A stretch of DNA of 64,000 bases from Bacillota bacterium (GCA_029226935.1 JAQXYZ010000080.1:1-64000), one strand, 5' to 3'; shown: positions 18,939 to 26,461, counted from the stretch's first letter. Notes: generated by a model from the letters alone, not told the origin. Numbers and translations are program-made.

Positions 18939-20663
18939 ATGAAGCCTATCATCGATTTTAAAGGTTTTTCATTTAAATATCGAGCACAGGCAGAACCTAC
19001 TCTCCGGGACATCAATCTTCAGATTATGCCCGGAGAGAAAGTTTTGATTGTGGGACCTTCCGGGTCAGGTAAGTCGACACTTGCTCATTGTATCAATGGG
19101 CTGGTGCCTTTTTCCTTTACTGGTGAAATTACAGGTACACTTAAGATTGCAGATAAGAATCCTGCGGACTTAGGTCTGTTTGGTCTGTCTAAAATTGTGG
19201 GTACGGTACTGCAGGATACAGATGGGCAGTTTATCGGGCTGACTGTGGCAGAGGATATTGCATTTGCTCTTGAAAATGATATGATTCCGCAGGAGGAAAT
19301 GTTTACAAAGGTTGATGAAGTGGCAGAAATGGTGGATGTGAAGAGACTTCTTGACCATTCACCGAGAGAGCTTTCCGGTGGACAAAAGCAGCGCGTTTCC
19401 ATGGCGGGGGTCATGGTAGATGATGTGGATATTCTGTTATTTGATGAGCCTTTGGCAAATCTTGATCCGGCGACAGGAAAACGGGCGATTGACATGATTG
19501 ATCAGATACAGAAAAAGAAGAACACAACCGTTCTGATCATTGAGCATCGTCTGGAGGATGCACTTTACCGGGATGTGGACAGAGTCATTGTTATGGGAGA
19601 CGGAAGGATTGTATCCGACTGCACGCCGGATGAATTGCTCACAACGGATATTCTGCAAAAAGAGGGAATCAGGGAACCTCTTTATATTGCGGCGCTAAAG
19701 GCGGCAGGCTGCAGGATTTCCCCAAAGGATAAGCCTCAGCACATTGAAACTATGGAGCTGTCTCATTATAAGGAAGCAGTGAGCGGATGGTTTGAAGCAA
19801 CTGAGCCGGAGCCCGTAAGGAGGGAAACAGATTCTGCCTTGAAGGTGGAGAATCTGTATTTTTCTTATGAAGAAGGAAAGCCAATCCTTGAGCACATTCA
19901 TTTTGATATTCAAAAGGGAGAGATGGTCAGCATCGTGGGGAAGAACGGTGCAGGCAAGTCAACACTGTCCAACTTGATATGTGGATTTTATAAGCCTGTC
20001 CGAGGGAGGATTCTTTTGGATGGGAAGGATATTGCGTCTCTGTCCATCAAGGAGAGGGGAGAGCACATTGGACTTGTCATGCAAAGTCCCAATCAGATGA
20101 TTTCCAAGCCCATGATTTTTGATGAGGTGGCGTTAGGTCTTAGGGTGAGAGGTGTGCCCGAGGACGAAATTAAGGAACGCGTCTTTAATACATTGAAAAT
20201 CTGCGGTCTTTATCCCTTTAGAAACTGGCCGGTGTCGGCGCTCAGCTTCGGGCAAAAGAAGAGGGTTTCTATAGCATCTATCCTTGTCATGAATCCGGAG
20301 ATTCTGCTTCTGGATGAACCTACCGCAGGGCAGGATTACAGACATTACACGGAAATTATGGAATTTTTGAAACAAATTAATGAAAACATGGGTATTACGA
20401 TTATCATGATCACTCATGATATGCATTTGATGCTGGAATATACAGACAGGGCAATTGTGATTGCAGATGGGCATTTGATTGCTGATGATACACCTGCCAG
20501 AATTCTGACCAATGAAAAAATTGCAGATAAAGCTTATTTAAAGAAAACATCATTGTATGATCTGGCAGTGAACTGTGGAATAGACAATCCTTCCGATTTT
20601 GTGGAAAGATTTATCGCTTATGAGCGAAAGAAGAGATGGAAGGAGGAGGAAAGCTGTGGCTAA
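18939..20663 (+). CDS. ECF transporter duplicated ATPase (fused A and A' subunits)
   Basis: 574 residues with two complete ABC ATPase domains. The first has Walker A GPSGSGKST and LSGGQKQR; the second has Walker A GKNGAGKST (near residue 333), signature LSFGQKKR and Walker B ILLLDEPTAGQD. This is the YkoD/CbiO-fusion form that energises an ECF importer. It starts two bases after the S component and overlaps the T component by 8 bases, so the three form one operon. Confidence 0.93.
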   Translation: MKPIIDFKGFSFKYRAQAEPTLRDINLQIMPGEKVLIVGPSGSGKSTLAHCINGLVPFSFTGEITGTLKIADKNPADLGLFGLSKIVGTVLQDTDGQFIGLTVAEDIAFALENDMIPQEEMFTKVDEVAEMVDVKRLLDHSPRELSGGQKQRVSMAGVMVDDVDILLFDEPLANLDPATGKRAIDMIDQIQKKKNTTVLIIEHRLEDALYRDVDRVIVMGDGRIVSDCTPDELLTTDILQKEGIREPLYIAALKAAGCRISPKDKPQHIETMELSHYKEAVSGWFEATEPEPVRRETDSALKVENLYFSYEEGKPILEHIHFDIQKGEMVSIVGKNGAGKSTLSNLICGFYKPVRGRILLDGKDIASLSIKERGEHIGLVMQSPNQMISKPMIFDEVALGLRVRGVPEDEIKERVFNTLKICGLYPFRNWPVSALSFGQKKRVSIASILVMNPEILLLDEPTAGQDYRHYTEIMEFLKQINENMGITIIMITHDMHLMLEYTDRAIVIADGHLIADDTPARILTNEKIADKAYLKKTSLYDLAVNCGIDNPSDFVERFIAYERKKRWKEEESCG

Positions 20664-21483
20664 GATACTATCATATGAAGAAAAGGATACTTGGATTCAC
20701 AGACTCAGTGGTGTGACAAAGCTGATTTTCTTTCTGATGTGGTGTCTGGTTAGCATGTTGACCTATGATACAAGAATATTGCTGTTCATGGTGGCATTTA
20801 GTCTGGTTGTGTTCAAAATTTCCAGAACTGAGTGGAAGCAGGTAAGCGCAGTATTTAAATTGATCATGCTGTTTCTAATTTTGAATGTGATTGCAATTTT
20901 TATTTTTTCACCGGATCAGGGAACACAGGTTTACGGCAGCAGGACAGTACTTTTTCATATTGCAGGTCCTTATGATCTGACAAGAGAACAGCTTTTTTAC
21001 GAACTGAATGTAGTCATTAAATATTTTACGGTGATTCCGGCAGTGTTTATGTTTCTGGTAACTACCAATCCCAGTGAGTTCGCAGCATCCATGAATAAGC
21101 TTGGAATCAACTACAATGTGGGGTATGCAATCTCCATTGCTCTTAGATATATTCCTGATGTGCAGGATGAATTTACCAGAATTAAGCATGCACAGGAGGC
21201 GAGAGGAATAGAGATGTCCGGCAAGGCACCGTTGTTTAGCAGGATTAAAAGTACTGCTTCTATCATTTTTCCATTGATTTTTTCCAGTATGGATCGAATT
21301 GACACTGTCAGCAATGCGATGGAACTTAGGGGTTATGGAAAGCATAAGAAAAGAACCTGGTACATGGAAAGAAAGCTGAAAAGAAATGATTATCTGACGA
21401 TTGCCTTTACAGTAGCATTTACGATTGTGGCATTGACGATTACCTTTGCAGATGGAAGTCGTTTTTATAATCCGTTTTTATAA
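20656..21483 (+). CDS. ECF transporter T component (CbiQ family)
   Basis: 275 residues from GTG 20656, which has AGGAGG about 10 bases upstream. Five to six membrane segments and the cytoplasmic coupling motifs A-R-G and E-L-R-G-Y-G (AQEARGIEMS; NAMELRGYGK) are those of EcfT/CbiQ scaffold proteins. It links the S component at 18382 to the ATPase at 18939. The stop is 29 bases before the LysR gene, which may be co-transcribed. Confidence 0.9.
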   Translation: MAKILSYEEKDTWIHRLSGVTKLIFFLMWCLVSMLTYDTRILLFMVAFSLVVFKISRTEWKQVSAVFKLIMLFLILNVIAIFIFSPDQGTQVYGSRTVLFHIAGPYDLTREQLFYELNVVIKYFTVIPAVFMFLVTTNPSEFAASMNKLGINYNVGYAISIALRYIPDVQDEFTRIKHAQEARGIEMSGKAPLFSRIKSTASIIFPLIFSSMDRIDTVSNAMELRGYGKHKKRTWYMERKLKRNDYLTIAFTVAFTIVALTITFADGSRFYNPFL

Positions 21484-21512
21484 ATTGTGAAGAAGAGAGA
21501 GGGAAGTTTGTC

Positions 21513-22421
21513 ATGACGTTGCAACAATTACGATATGCAGTGGCGATTGCAGACCATAAGTCCATGAATAAGGCGGCAGCGGAACTGTTCATTACCCAGC
21601 CCAGTCTTTCCAATACCATCAAGGATCTTGAGAATGAAATCCATACAGAAATTTTTGCGCGTTCCAACAGAGGAATCGTGATTACGCCTGAAGGAGAAGA
21701 ATTTTTGGGATATGCAAGGCAGATGCTGGATCATTACCGTCTGATTGAGGAGCGCTATGTGGAAAATGCGGCAAGCAAAAAGAAGTTCAGTGTATCCATG
21801 CAACATTACACATTTGCAGTAGAAGCATTTATCGAGATGGCGAAAGCCTTTGGCATGGATGAATACGAGTTTGCGGTACATGAAACAAGAACCAGCGAAG
21901 TTATTGAAAATGTCAGGCTAAATAAAAGTGAAATAGGCATTATCTATAAAAATGAATTTAATGATAAATTTATTGATAAAATTCTTAAGGATAATGGTTT
22001 GGAGTTTGTACCTTTGTTTGATTGCAGAATTTATGTGTATCTGAGCAAGGGGAATCCGCTGGCTTCAAAGGAAATAATTGATTTTGAAGATTTGCAGAAG
22101 TATCCCTGCCTGTCCTTTGAGCAGGGGAACAATAATTCCTTTTATTTTGCGGAGGAAGTATTAAGCACTCACAGCTACAGGCAGATTATCAAGGCGGATG
22201 ACAGGGCAACCCTCCTTAATCTGATGATCGGCTTGAATGGATATACCTTATGTTCGGGTATTATTTGTGAGGAGTTAAACGGAGACGAGTACGCGGCAAT
22301 CCCTCTTAACACACAGGAAACTATGACGATTGGGTACATTAAGCACAGAAAAATGCCCCTTAGTATTCTGGGGGAAAAATACATTGAAGAATTGCAAAAG
22401 TATAAGGATAAAGTATTATAA
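21513..22421 (+). CDS. LysR-family transcriptional regulator, candidate regulator of sulfur amino acid genes
   Basis: 302 residues. The N-terminal winged HTH (about 1-60) contains SMNKAAAELFITQPSLSNTI, followed by the linker helix and a periplasmic-binding-like effector domain. LysR proteins bind T-N11-A palindromes near -65 and activate on ligand binding. Three such palindromes with identical geometry lie downstream at 22907, 23380 and 26188, before sulfur amino acid genes. That makes this protein the best local candidate for a CmbR/MetR-like activator; the link is inferred from position and motif type. No such box precedes its own gene, which follows the ECF operon by 29 bases. Confidence 0.9.
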   Translation: MTLQQLRYAVAIADHKSMNKAAAELFITQPSLSNTIKDLENEIHTEIFARSNRGIVITPEGEEFLGYARQMLDHYRLIEERYVENAASKKKFSVSMQHYTFAVEAFIEMAKAFGMDEYEFAVHETRTSEVIENVRLNKSEIGIIYKNEFNDKFIDKILKDNGLEFVPLFDCRIYVYLSKGNPLASKEIIDFEDLQKYPCLSFEQGNNNSFYFAEEVLSTHSYRQIIKADDRATLLNLMIGLNGYTLCSGIICEELNGDEYAAIPLNTQETMTIGYIKHRKMPLSILGEKYIEELQKYKDKVL

Positions 22422-22448
22422 TGAACAGATTTTTATTGCTTTAGAAGA

Positions 22449-22891
22449 GTTCTGCGTTGATAGGATGCGGCTGACGCGGGATGTCCCTTCCGTGCCTACG
22501 ACAGCTTTCGGGATTTTGGGAAACAGGTGGTACAAATATCTATAAGCTGCCCTTCTGGCAAACTTGAAGCCAATAACGTGTAAAGATGCGACGCACCATA
22601 TAAGAAATTTTGTGAAAAATCAAAAAATTCATTTCGGAAAATGTACACACCAGTTTCAGTGTCCGAAGCGAAGCAAGTTTCTGAAACTGGTGTGTACATT
22701 TTCTGAAATGAATTTTTTAGATTTTTCCAAAATTTTTTATTGGTGCTAGCACTTTACACGTTATGGCTTCTTCAAACATGCCATCCGGGCAGCAATATTT
22801 TTGTGCCAACTGTTTCTACAAATCCATCGAAAGACTGTCAAAAGGCAAGGAAGGGACATCCCGCGTCAGCCGCATCCCACCAACGCAGAAC
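22449..22891. repeat. 443-nt inverted repeat (two 211-nt arms, 21-nt loop)
   Basis: Arm 22449-22659 is the reverse complement of arm 22681-22891, with about four of five positions matching by eye. The outer 45 and inner 45 bases of each arm are nearly identical. The loop is 22660-22680. Transcribed, it would form a very long hairpin; as DNA it is a cruciform-prone palindrome. Related short reading frames with a C-x-x-C-F motif run outward in each arm (see 22763-22924). It fills the gap after the LysR gene and could end its transcript. No transposase or clear target duplication is visible. Confidence 0.85.
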
Positions 22892-22924
22892 TGTTATATG
22901 GCTTGCTATAGCTTTACGCTATAA
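22763..22924 (+). CDS. Possible small Cys-rich protein in the right arm of the inverted repeat
   Basis: A 53-codon frame beginning MASSNMPSGQQYFC with cysteines at 14, 17, 44 and 48 (C-x-x-C ... C-x-x-x-C, zinc-ribbon-like). No ribosome site is visible and its 3' end runs through the LysR-type box at 22907, so it may not be expressed. The left arm encodes a diverged outward version (ASSLPEGQ...CTTCFPKS..LS) that hits a stop early. The shared C-x-x-C-F-x-K-S hints at a former coding origin of the repeat. Confidence 0.25.
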   Translation: MASSNMPSGQQYFCANCFYKSIERLSKGKEGTSRVSRIPPTQNCYMACYSFTL

Positions 22925-22933
22925 CAAGCCATA
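22897..22933 (+). promoter_or_regulatory. LysR-type operator, copy 1 (upstream of the MetB/MetQ remnant)
   Basis: TATAGC-tttac-GCTATA at 22907-22923 with half-site GCCATA at 22928-22933 and a mirror half-site TATGGC at 22897-22902. The whole is a nearly perfect palindrome of about 39 bp. Its centre is about 66 bp before the predicted start of transcription set by TATAAT at 22969-22974. Six Ts follow the right arm, so as RNA it could also act as a terminator. Confidence 0.7.
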
Positions 22934-22968
22934 TTTTTTGAGAATTAGCGAAGGAAAAGACAAAACGA

Positions 22969-22974
22969 TATAAT
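22969..22974 (+). promoter_or_regulatory. Predicted -10 box for the MetB/MetQ remnant
   Basis: TATAAT with a poor -35 (TTAGCG at 22945-22950, 18-base spacer), as expected for an activator-dependent promoter. It lies exactly 41 bp after the start of the GCCATA half-site, the same distance as in the metQ and cysK promoters. Confidence 0.5.
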
Positions 22975-23010
22975 CAAGTCAGATGAAGTTAAAGAAAAGT
23001 GGAGGTGTAA

Positions 23011-23370
23011 ATGATGTCCTATGATATAGAAACAAAATGCCTGCATATAGAAAACAAAGAGGATTCCTGCGATCGGTCGGGAGCAATCAGCTTCCCAATT
23101 TATCAGACCGCAACCTTTGCACATCCGGGGTTAGGAAGCAGCACGGGCTATGATTACAGCAGACTTCAAAATCCCACAAGAGAACAGCTGGAGAAGGTGG
23201 TAGCCGGTCTGGAGGATGGAGTGGATGCAGTTGCCTTTTCAAGCGGAATGGCTGCGGTTGAAAAGCTTGCTTCTGCGTTTGGTGAGTTTGATGTGTTGCT
23301 GAAGTCTGACTATGAAGCAGCAAAAGCCTATGTAAATAACATTGCAGTTAAGGAAGGAAACGAATTTTGA
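23011..23370 (+). pseudogene. Deletion fusion of a MetB/MetC-type enzyme start with a MetQ end
   Basis: A 119-codon frame after GGAGG. The first about 85 residues (AISFPIYQTATFAHPG, GYDYSRLQNPTREQLE, AFSSGMAA) are the N-terminus of a cystathionine gamma-synthase/beta-lyase-type PLP enzyme. The last about 20 (YEAAKAYVNNIAVKEGNE) match residues of the neighbouring MetQ (SEAAKTYVNIIAVKEGNE) and stop early. The catalytic lysine and most of the enzyme are missing, so it cannot be an active enzyme. The likely origin is an ancestral enzyme gene followed by a metQ copy, joined by deletion. Promoter and LysR box remain. Confidence 0.8.
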
Positions 23371-23379
23371 ATGTCTAGT

Positions 23380-23406
23380 TATAGCAAAAAGCTATAGCAA
23401 GCCATA
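23380..23406 (+). promoter_or_regulatory. LysR-type operator, copy 2 (metQ)
   Basis: TATAGC-aaaaa-GCTATA at 23380-23396, then half-site GCCATA at 23401-23406, 10 bp on from the second half of the palindrome. Its centre lies about 66 bp before the start expected from TATAAT at 23442-23447. Spacing is identical to copies 1 and 3. Confidence 0.75.
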
Positions 23407-23417
23407 ATTTTTATGAA

Positions 23418-23447
23418 TTAACACTTTGGAAGATAATCATATATAAT
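23418..23447 (+). promoter_or_regulatory. metQ promoter
   Basis: TTAACA (23418-23423), 18 bases, TATAAT (23442-23447). The start of TATAAT is 41 bp after the start of the GCCATA half-site of the LysR box. Confidence 0.6.
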
Positions 23448-23481
23448 CGAAACATAGCAATTGATTTAGGAGGAGAAAAAC

Positions 23482-24369
23482 ATGAAAAAATTATTATCGT
23501 TACTTTTAACGCTTGTCTTAGCACTGGGAGTTCTTTCAGGCTGCGGCAGCAAACAGGCAACAACAGAAGCAGCAGGTGCGAGCACCGATGAGACTGCAGC
23601 TGAGGCAGAAGCAACAGAGGCAGAAGCTGTTGAGTCCAAGGGAACCATCAAGGTTGCAGCAAGCGCAACCCCTCATTCAGAGATTTTGGAACAGGTTAAG
23701 CCAATTCTCGAAGCAGAAGGCTGGGAACTTGATGTGACCGTATTTGATGATTACGTTCAGCCCAACCTGGTAGTAGAGAGCGGTGAGTTTGATGCAAACT
23801 ATTTCCAGCACATTCCTTACCTTGACAACTTTAATACAGAGCAGGGTACACACCTTGTAAATGCAGGCGGCATTCACTATGAGCCTTTCGGAATTTATCC
23901 CGGAACCAAGAGTGCGCTTGATGAGCTTGCAGAGGGAGATGTCATTGCGGTTCCCAATGACACGACAAATGAAGCAAGAGCATTACTTTTGTTACAGGAT
24001 AACGGAGTGATTACATTGAAGGATGGCGCAGGGCTTACAGCAACCATCAATGATATTGCAGAAAATCCCAAGAACATCAAGATACAGGAACTTGAGGCAG
24101 CGCAGGTATCCAGAGTAAAGGATGAGGTGGCATTCGTTGTATTAAACGGAAACTATGCACTTGAAGCAGGGTTCTCCGTAGCGAAGGACTCCATTGCCTA
24201 TGAAAAATCTGACTCTGAAGCAGCAAAGACCTATGTAAATATCATTGCTGTTAAGGAAGGAAATGAAAACAGTGAGGCAATTAAAGCCTTGGTAGATGCA
24301 TTGAAGTCTGATGAGATTACCAAGTATATCAATGATACTTACGACGGAGCAGTTATTCCTTTCAACTAA
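23482..24369 (+). CDS. metQ: Methionine-binding lipoprotein of the MetQNI importer
   Basis: 295 residues. Signal peptide with lipobox VLSGC and lipidated Cys21, a Ala/Thr/Glu-rich linker (about 25-50), then a NlpA/MetQ substrate-binding domain (DVTVFDDYVQPNLVVESGEFDANYFQH is the family hallmark region). It binds methionine at the cell surface and hands it to MetI. RBS AGGAGG. It is driven by the LysR-box promoter and followed 117 bases later by metN and metI. A copy of its C-terminal segment survives in the remnant at 23011-23370. Confidence 0.95.
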   Translation: MKKLLSLLLTLVLALGVLSGCGSKQATTEAAGASTDETAAEAEATEAEAVESKGTIKVAASATPHSEILEQVKPILEAEGWELDVTVFDDYVQPNLVVESGEFDANYFQHIPYLDNFNTEQGTHLVNAGGIHYEPFGIYPGTKSALDELAEGDVIAVPNDTTNEARALLLLQDNGVITLKDGAGLTATINDIAENPKNIKIQELEAAQVSRVKDEVAFVVLNGNYALEAGFSVAKDSIAYEKSDSEAAKTYVNIIAVKEGNENSEAIKALVDALKSDEITKYINDTYDGAVIPFN

Positions 24370-24397
24370 AAATGCTTTGAAGAAAATAAAAAGAAAG

Positions 24398-24442
24398 CAG
24401 AGATTGCCATATAGGATAAAACTTATGTGACAATCTCTCTTT
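24398..24442 (+). terminator. Hairpin between metQ and metN, possible partial terminator
   Basis: AGAGATTG (about 24398-24405) pairs with CAATCTCT (about 24431-24438), with some further pairing inside. Only a short T-run follows. It may attenuate transcription so that metQ is made in excess of metN and metI, as is common for binding-protein importers. Confidence 0.4.
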
Positions 24443-24486
24443 GTATGTTATACTGTGTTTAATATTTGTTTACAAGGAGGAGTAAA

Positions 24487-25497
24487 ATGGAACCAATTAT
24501 TCGCGTGGAAAACATCAGCAGGACTTTCCAGGCAAATAACGGACAGGTGGAAGCGGTAAAGAATATCAGCTTTTCCATAGAAAAAGGCGATATTTTCGGC
24601 ATTATCGGCTTGTCCGGTGCGGGGAAAAGTACGCTGGTCCGCTGCCTGAATCTGCTTGAAAAACCGGATGAGGGGAATATTTACATTGACGGGAAAAATC
24701 TCATGGAGCTCTCTGCAAAGGAATTGCGCAAGGAGCGTCAGGACATTGGCATGATCTTCCAGCACTTTAATTTGCTGATGCAGAGAACAGTGCTTGACAA
24801 TATCTGCTTCCCATTAGAAATTGCGGGAGTTGCAAGAAAAGAAGCAAGAAAGCGTGCGGCAGAGCTTCTTGAAACGGTTGGTTTAAGTGAGAAGGCAAAG
24901 GCGTATCCGGCACAGCTGTCCGGAGGACAGAAGCAGCGTGTGGCGATTGCAAGAGTTCTCGCAAACAATCCAAAAATTCTGCTTTGCGACGAGGCAACAA
25001 GCGCCCTTGATCCACAGACCACCAAGTCAATTTTGAAACTCCTGAAAGAGATTAACCAGAAATATGGTATTACCATTGTTGTAATTACTCATGAAATGGC
25101 GGTTATTCAGGAGATCTGTTCTAAGGTGGCTGTGCTTGACCATGGAAGTCTGGTGGAGGAGGGTACCGTGGAGGAGCTTTTCCGTGCACCGAAGACAGAA
25201 GAAGCAAAGAAACTGATTTTGAATGAAGTGGTGCATATCAATGAAATGAGGGGAAAACGCATGATCCGTGTGACCTTTGGCGGGAAATCTGCATTTGAAC
25301 CCATGATAGGCAATGTCATCCTGGAATATAAGACACCTCTTAATATTCTCTATGCGAACACGAGAACCATCAATGGGAATGCGGAGGGAGAGATGATTTT
25401 GCAGCTCCCTGAGTCAAAAGAAATTGCAGACCGTATGATTGACTACTTTAAGGAAAAGGAACTGGGAGTTGAGGAGGTGGATAACTATGTTCGATGA
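24487..25497 (+). CDS. metN: Methionine import ATPase
   Basis: 336 residues from ATG 24487 after AAGGAGG. ABC ATPase with Walker A GLSGAGKST, signature LSGGQKQRV and Walker B ILLCDEATSALD, followed by the C-terminal NIL domain (about 255-336), which in MetN proteins senses methionine and inhibits transport. The last 11 bases overlap metI. Confidence 0.95.
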   Translation: MEPIIRVENISRTFQANNGQVEAVKNISFSIEKGDIFGIIGLSGAGKSTLVRCLNLLEKPDEGNIYIDGKNLMELSAKELRKERQDIGMIFQHFNLLMQRTVLDNICFPLEIAGVARKEARKRAAELLETVGLSEKAKAYPAQLSGGQKQRVAIARVLANNPKILLCDEATSALDPQTTKSILKLLKEINQKYGITIVVITHEMAVIQEICSKVAVLDHGSLVEEGTVEELFRAPKTEEAKKLILNEVVHINEMRGKRMIRVTFGGKSAFEPMIGNVILEYKTPLNILYANTRTINGNAEGEMILQLPESKEIADRMIDYFKEKELGVEEVDNYVR

Positions 25498-26149
25498 AAC
25501 GATAAGAAATATGTTGATAGAAGGGACATGGGCAACCCTTTACATGACGTTGGTTTCCACACTGTTTGGATATCTGGTAGGTCTGCCCCTGGGAATAACA
25601 CTTGCCATTACGGATAAGGGTGGGATTAAGCCCAATGCCGCGGTATACAAGGTGCTTGACTTTATTGTGAATCTCACCAGAAGTATTCCCTTTCTTATCC
25701 TGTTAATTCTGGTTATGCCTTTGACGAAACTGATTGTGGGTCAAAGCTATGGCTCAACGGCAACAATCGTACCTCTGACTATTGCTGCAGCGCCATTTAT
25801 CGGACGTATGGTAGAGTCCTCCTTGAAGGAAGTGGACAAGGGTGTTATTGAAGCAGCGCAGAGTATGGGTGCCGGAACCTTTACAGTCATCTGGAAGGTG
25901 CTTTTGGCAGAAGCGAGAACCTCCCTTTTAGTTGGTGTGACGATTGCAGTAGGAACCATTCTGGGCTATTCCGCAATGGCTGGTGTTGTAGGCGGCGGCG
26001 GTCTTGGCGACATTGCAATCCGTTACGGATATTATCGTTATGAAACCGGAATTATGATTGTTACGATTGTCATTTTGGTTATTTTGGTTCAGATTTTGCA
26101 GGGAATTGGCATGATGCTTTCCAAGAAGCTGGATCGCAGACAGGTATAA
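25487..26149 (+). CDS. metI: Methionine ABC transporter permease
   Basis: 220 residues from ATG 25487, which has GGAGG about 11 bases upstream inside metN. Five membrane segments and the EAA loop (EAAQSMGAGTFTVIWKVLL) that docks on MetN. It completes the MetQNI importer for L- and D-methionine. Confidence 0.95.
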   Translation: MFDETIRNMLIEGTWATLYMTLVSTLFGYLVGLPLGITLAITDKGGIKPNAAVYKVLDFIVNLTRSIPFLILLILVMPLTKLIVGQSYGSTATIVPLTIAAAPFIGRMVESSLKEVDKGVIEAAQSMGAGTFTVIWKVLLAEARTSLLVGVTIAVGTILGYSAMAGVVGGGGLGDIAIRYGYYRYETGIMIVTIVILVILVQILQGIGMMLSKKLDRRQV

Positions 26150-26187
26150 AATCGAAGTGAAGCTGTCCGGACTATATAGATAAATGC

Positions 26188-26214
26188 TATAGGCAAAAGC
26201 TATAGCTGGCTATA
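26188..26214 (+). promoter_or_regulatory. LysR-type operator, copy 3 (cysK)
   Basis: TATAGG-caaaa-GCTATA at 26188-26204, then half-site GCTATA at 26209-26214. The half-site starts 10 bp after the second half of the palindrome and 41 bp before the -10 box, identical to copies 1 and 2. Its flanking sequence differs from the other two, so the geometry is not just recent duplication. Confidence 0.7.
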
Positions 26215-26226
26215 GAGTTTTGCTTA

Positions 26227-26255
26227 TTGACATTCTCTGACTGTGCAGATACAAT
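26227..26255 (+). promoter_or_regulatory. cysK promoter
   Basis: Perfect TTGACA (26227-26232), 17 bases, TACAAT (26250-26255). The expected start is near 26262, giving a leader of about 225 nt before cysK. Confidence 0.8.
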
Positions 26256-26269
26256 ATAAACATATTAAA

Positions 26270-26286
26270 CCTACTAAAACAGTAGG
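26270..26286 (+). promoter_or_regulatory. Small inverted repeat just after the cysK transcription start
   Basis: CCTACT-aaaac-AGTAGG, 6-bp arms at +8 to +25. It could be a repressor site (Rrf2-type cysteine regulators bind A/T-rich dyads of this kind) or a 5' hairpin of the leader. Which of the two cannot be told from sequence. Confidence 0.35.
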
Positions 26287-26307
26287 AAAAGAAAGGGGCG
26301 TAATGCA

Positions 26308-26385
26308 ATGAACAAACAGACATCAAACAAATTCATGTATATCGTGATGTGTTGTTGTCAGGCTGTATGTAAAAATACAGCATAA
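26308..26385 (+). CDS. Cys-rich leader peptide upstream of cysK
   Basis: 25 codons starting MNKQTSNKFM and containing three consecutive TGT codons (residues 15-17, 26350-26358) and a fourth (residue 21). A good ribosome site (AAAGGGG, 26292-26298) lies 9 bases upstream. A 7-bp hairpin (GCTGTAT 26362-26368 with ATACAGC 26375-26381) overlaps its end, and an intrinsic terminator lies 48 bases after its stop. Four Cys in 25 residues, three in a row, in front of cysteine synthase strongly suggests a sensor of Cys-tRNA supply rather than a functional peptide. Confidence 0.75.
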   Translation: MNKQTSNKFMYIVMCCCQAVCKNTA

Positions 26386-26432
26386 ATTTTCGTGCATTAT
26401 GATACCTAGTTAGAGGGATACTCGTAACTTGA

Positions 26433-26461
26433 GCAGGTACCATAGTGGTATCTGCTTTTTT
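26433..26461 (+). terminator. Attenuator terminator in the cysK leader
   Basis: GCAGGTACC (26433-26441) pairs with GGTATCTGC (26447-26455) over 9 bp with one G-U pair, a 5-base loop and six Ts. It lies between the leader peptide and the cysK ribosome site. GATACC at 26401-26406 (or GATAC at 26417-26421) can pair instead with GGTATC at 26447-26452, giving an antiterminator. Confidence 0.75.

Noticed and set aside
22740..22973. 77-codon plus-strand frame across the right arm of the inverted repeat
   Set aside because: No ribosome site, and it overlaps the regulatory palindrome and promoter; the alternative frame at 22763 with a C-x-x-C motif is the better candidate.
23011..23370. A functional small cystathionine-synthase-like protein
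   Set aside because: It lacks the catalytic lysine and most of the PLP fold, and its tail is a MetQ segment; it is a fusion remnant.
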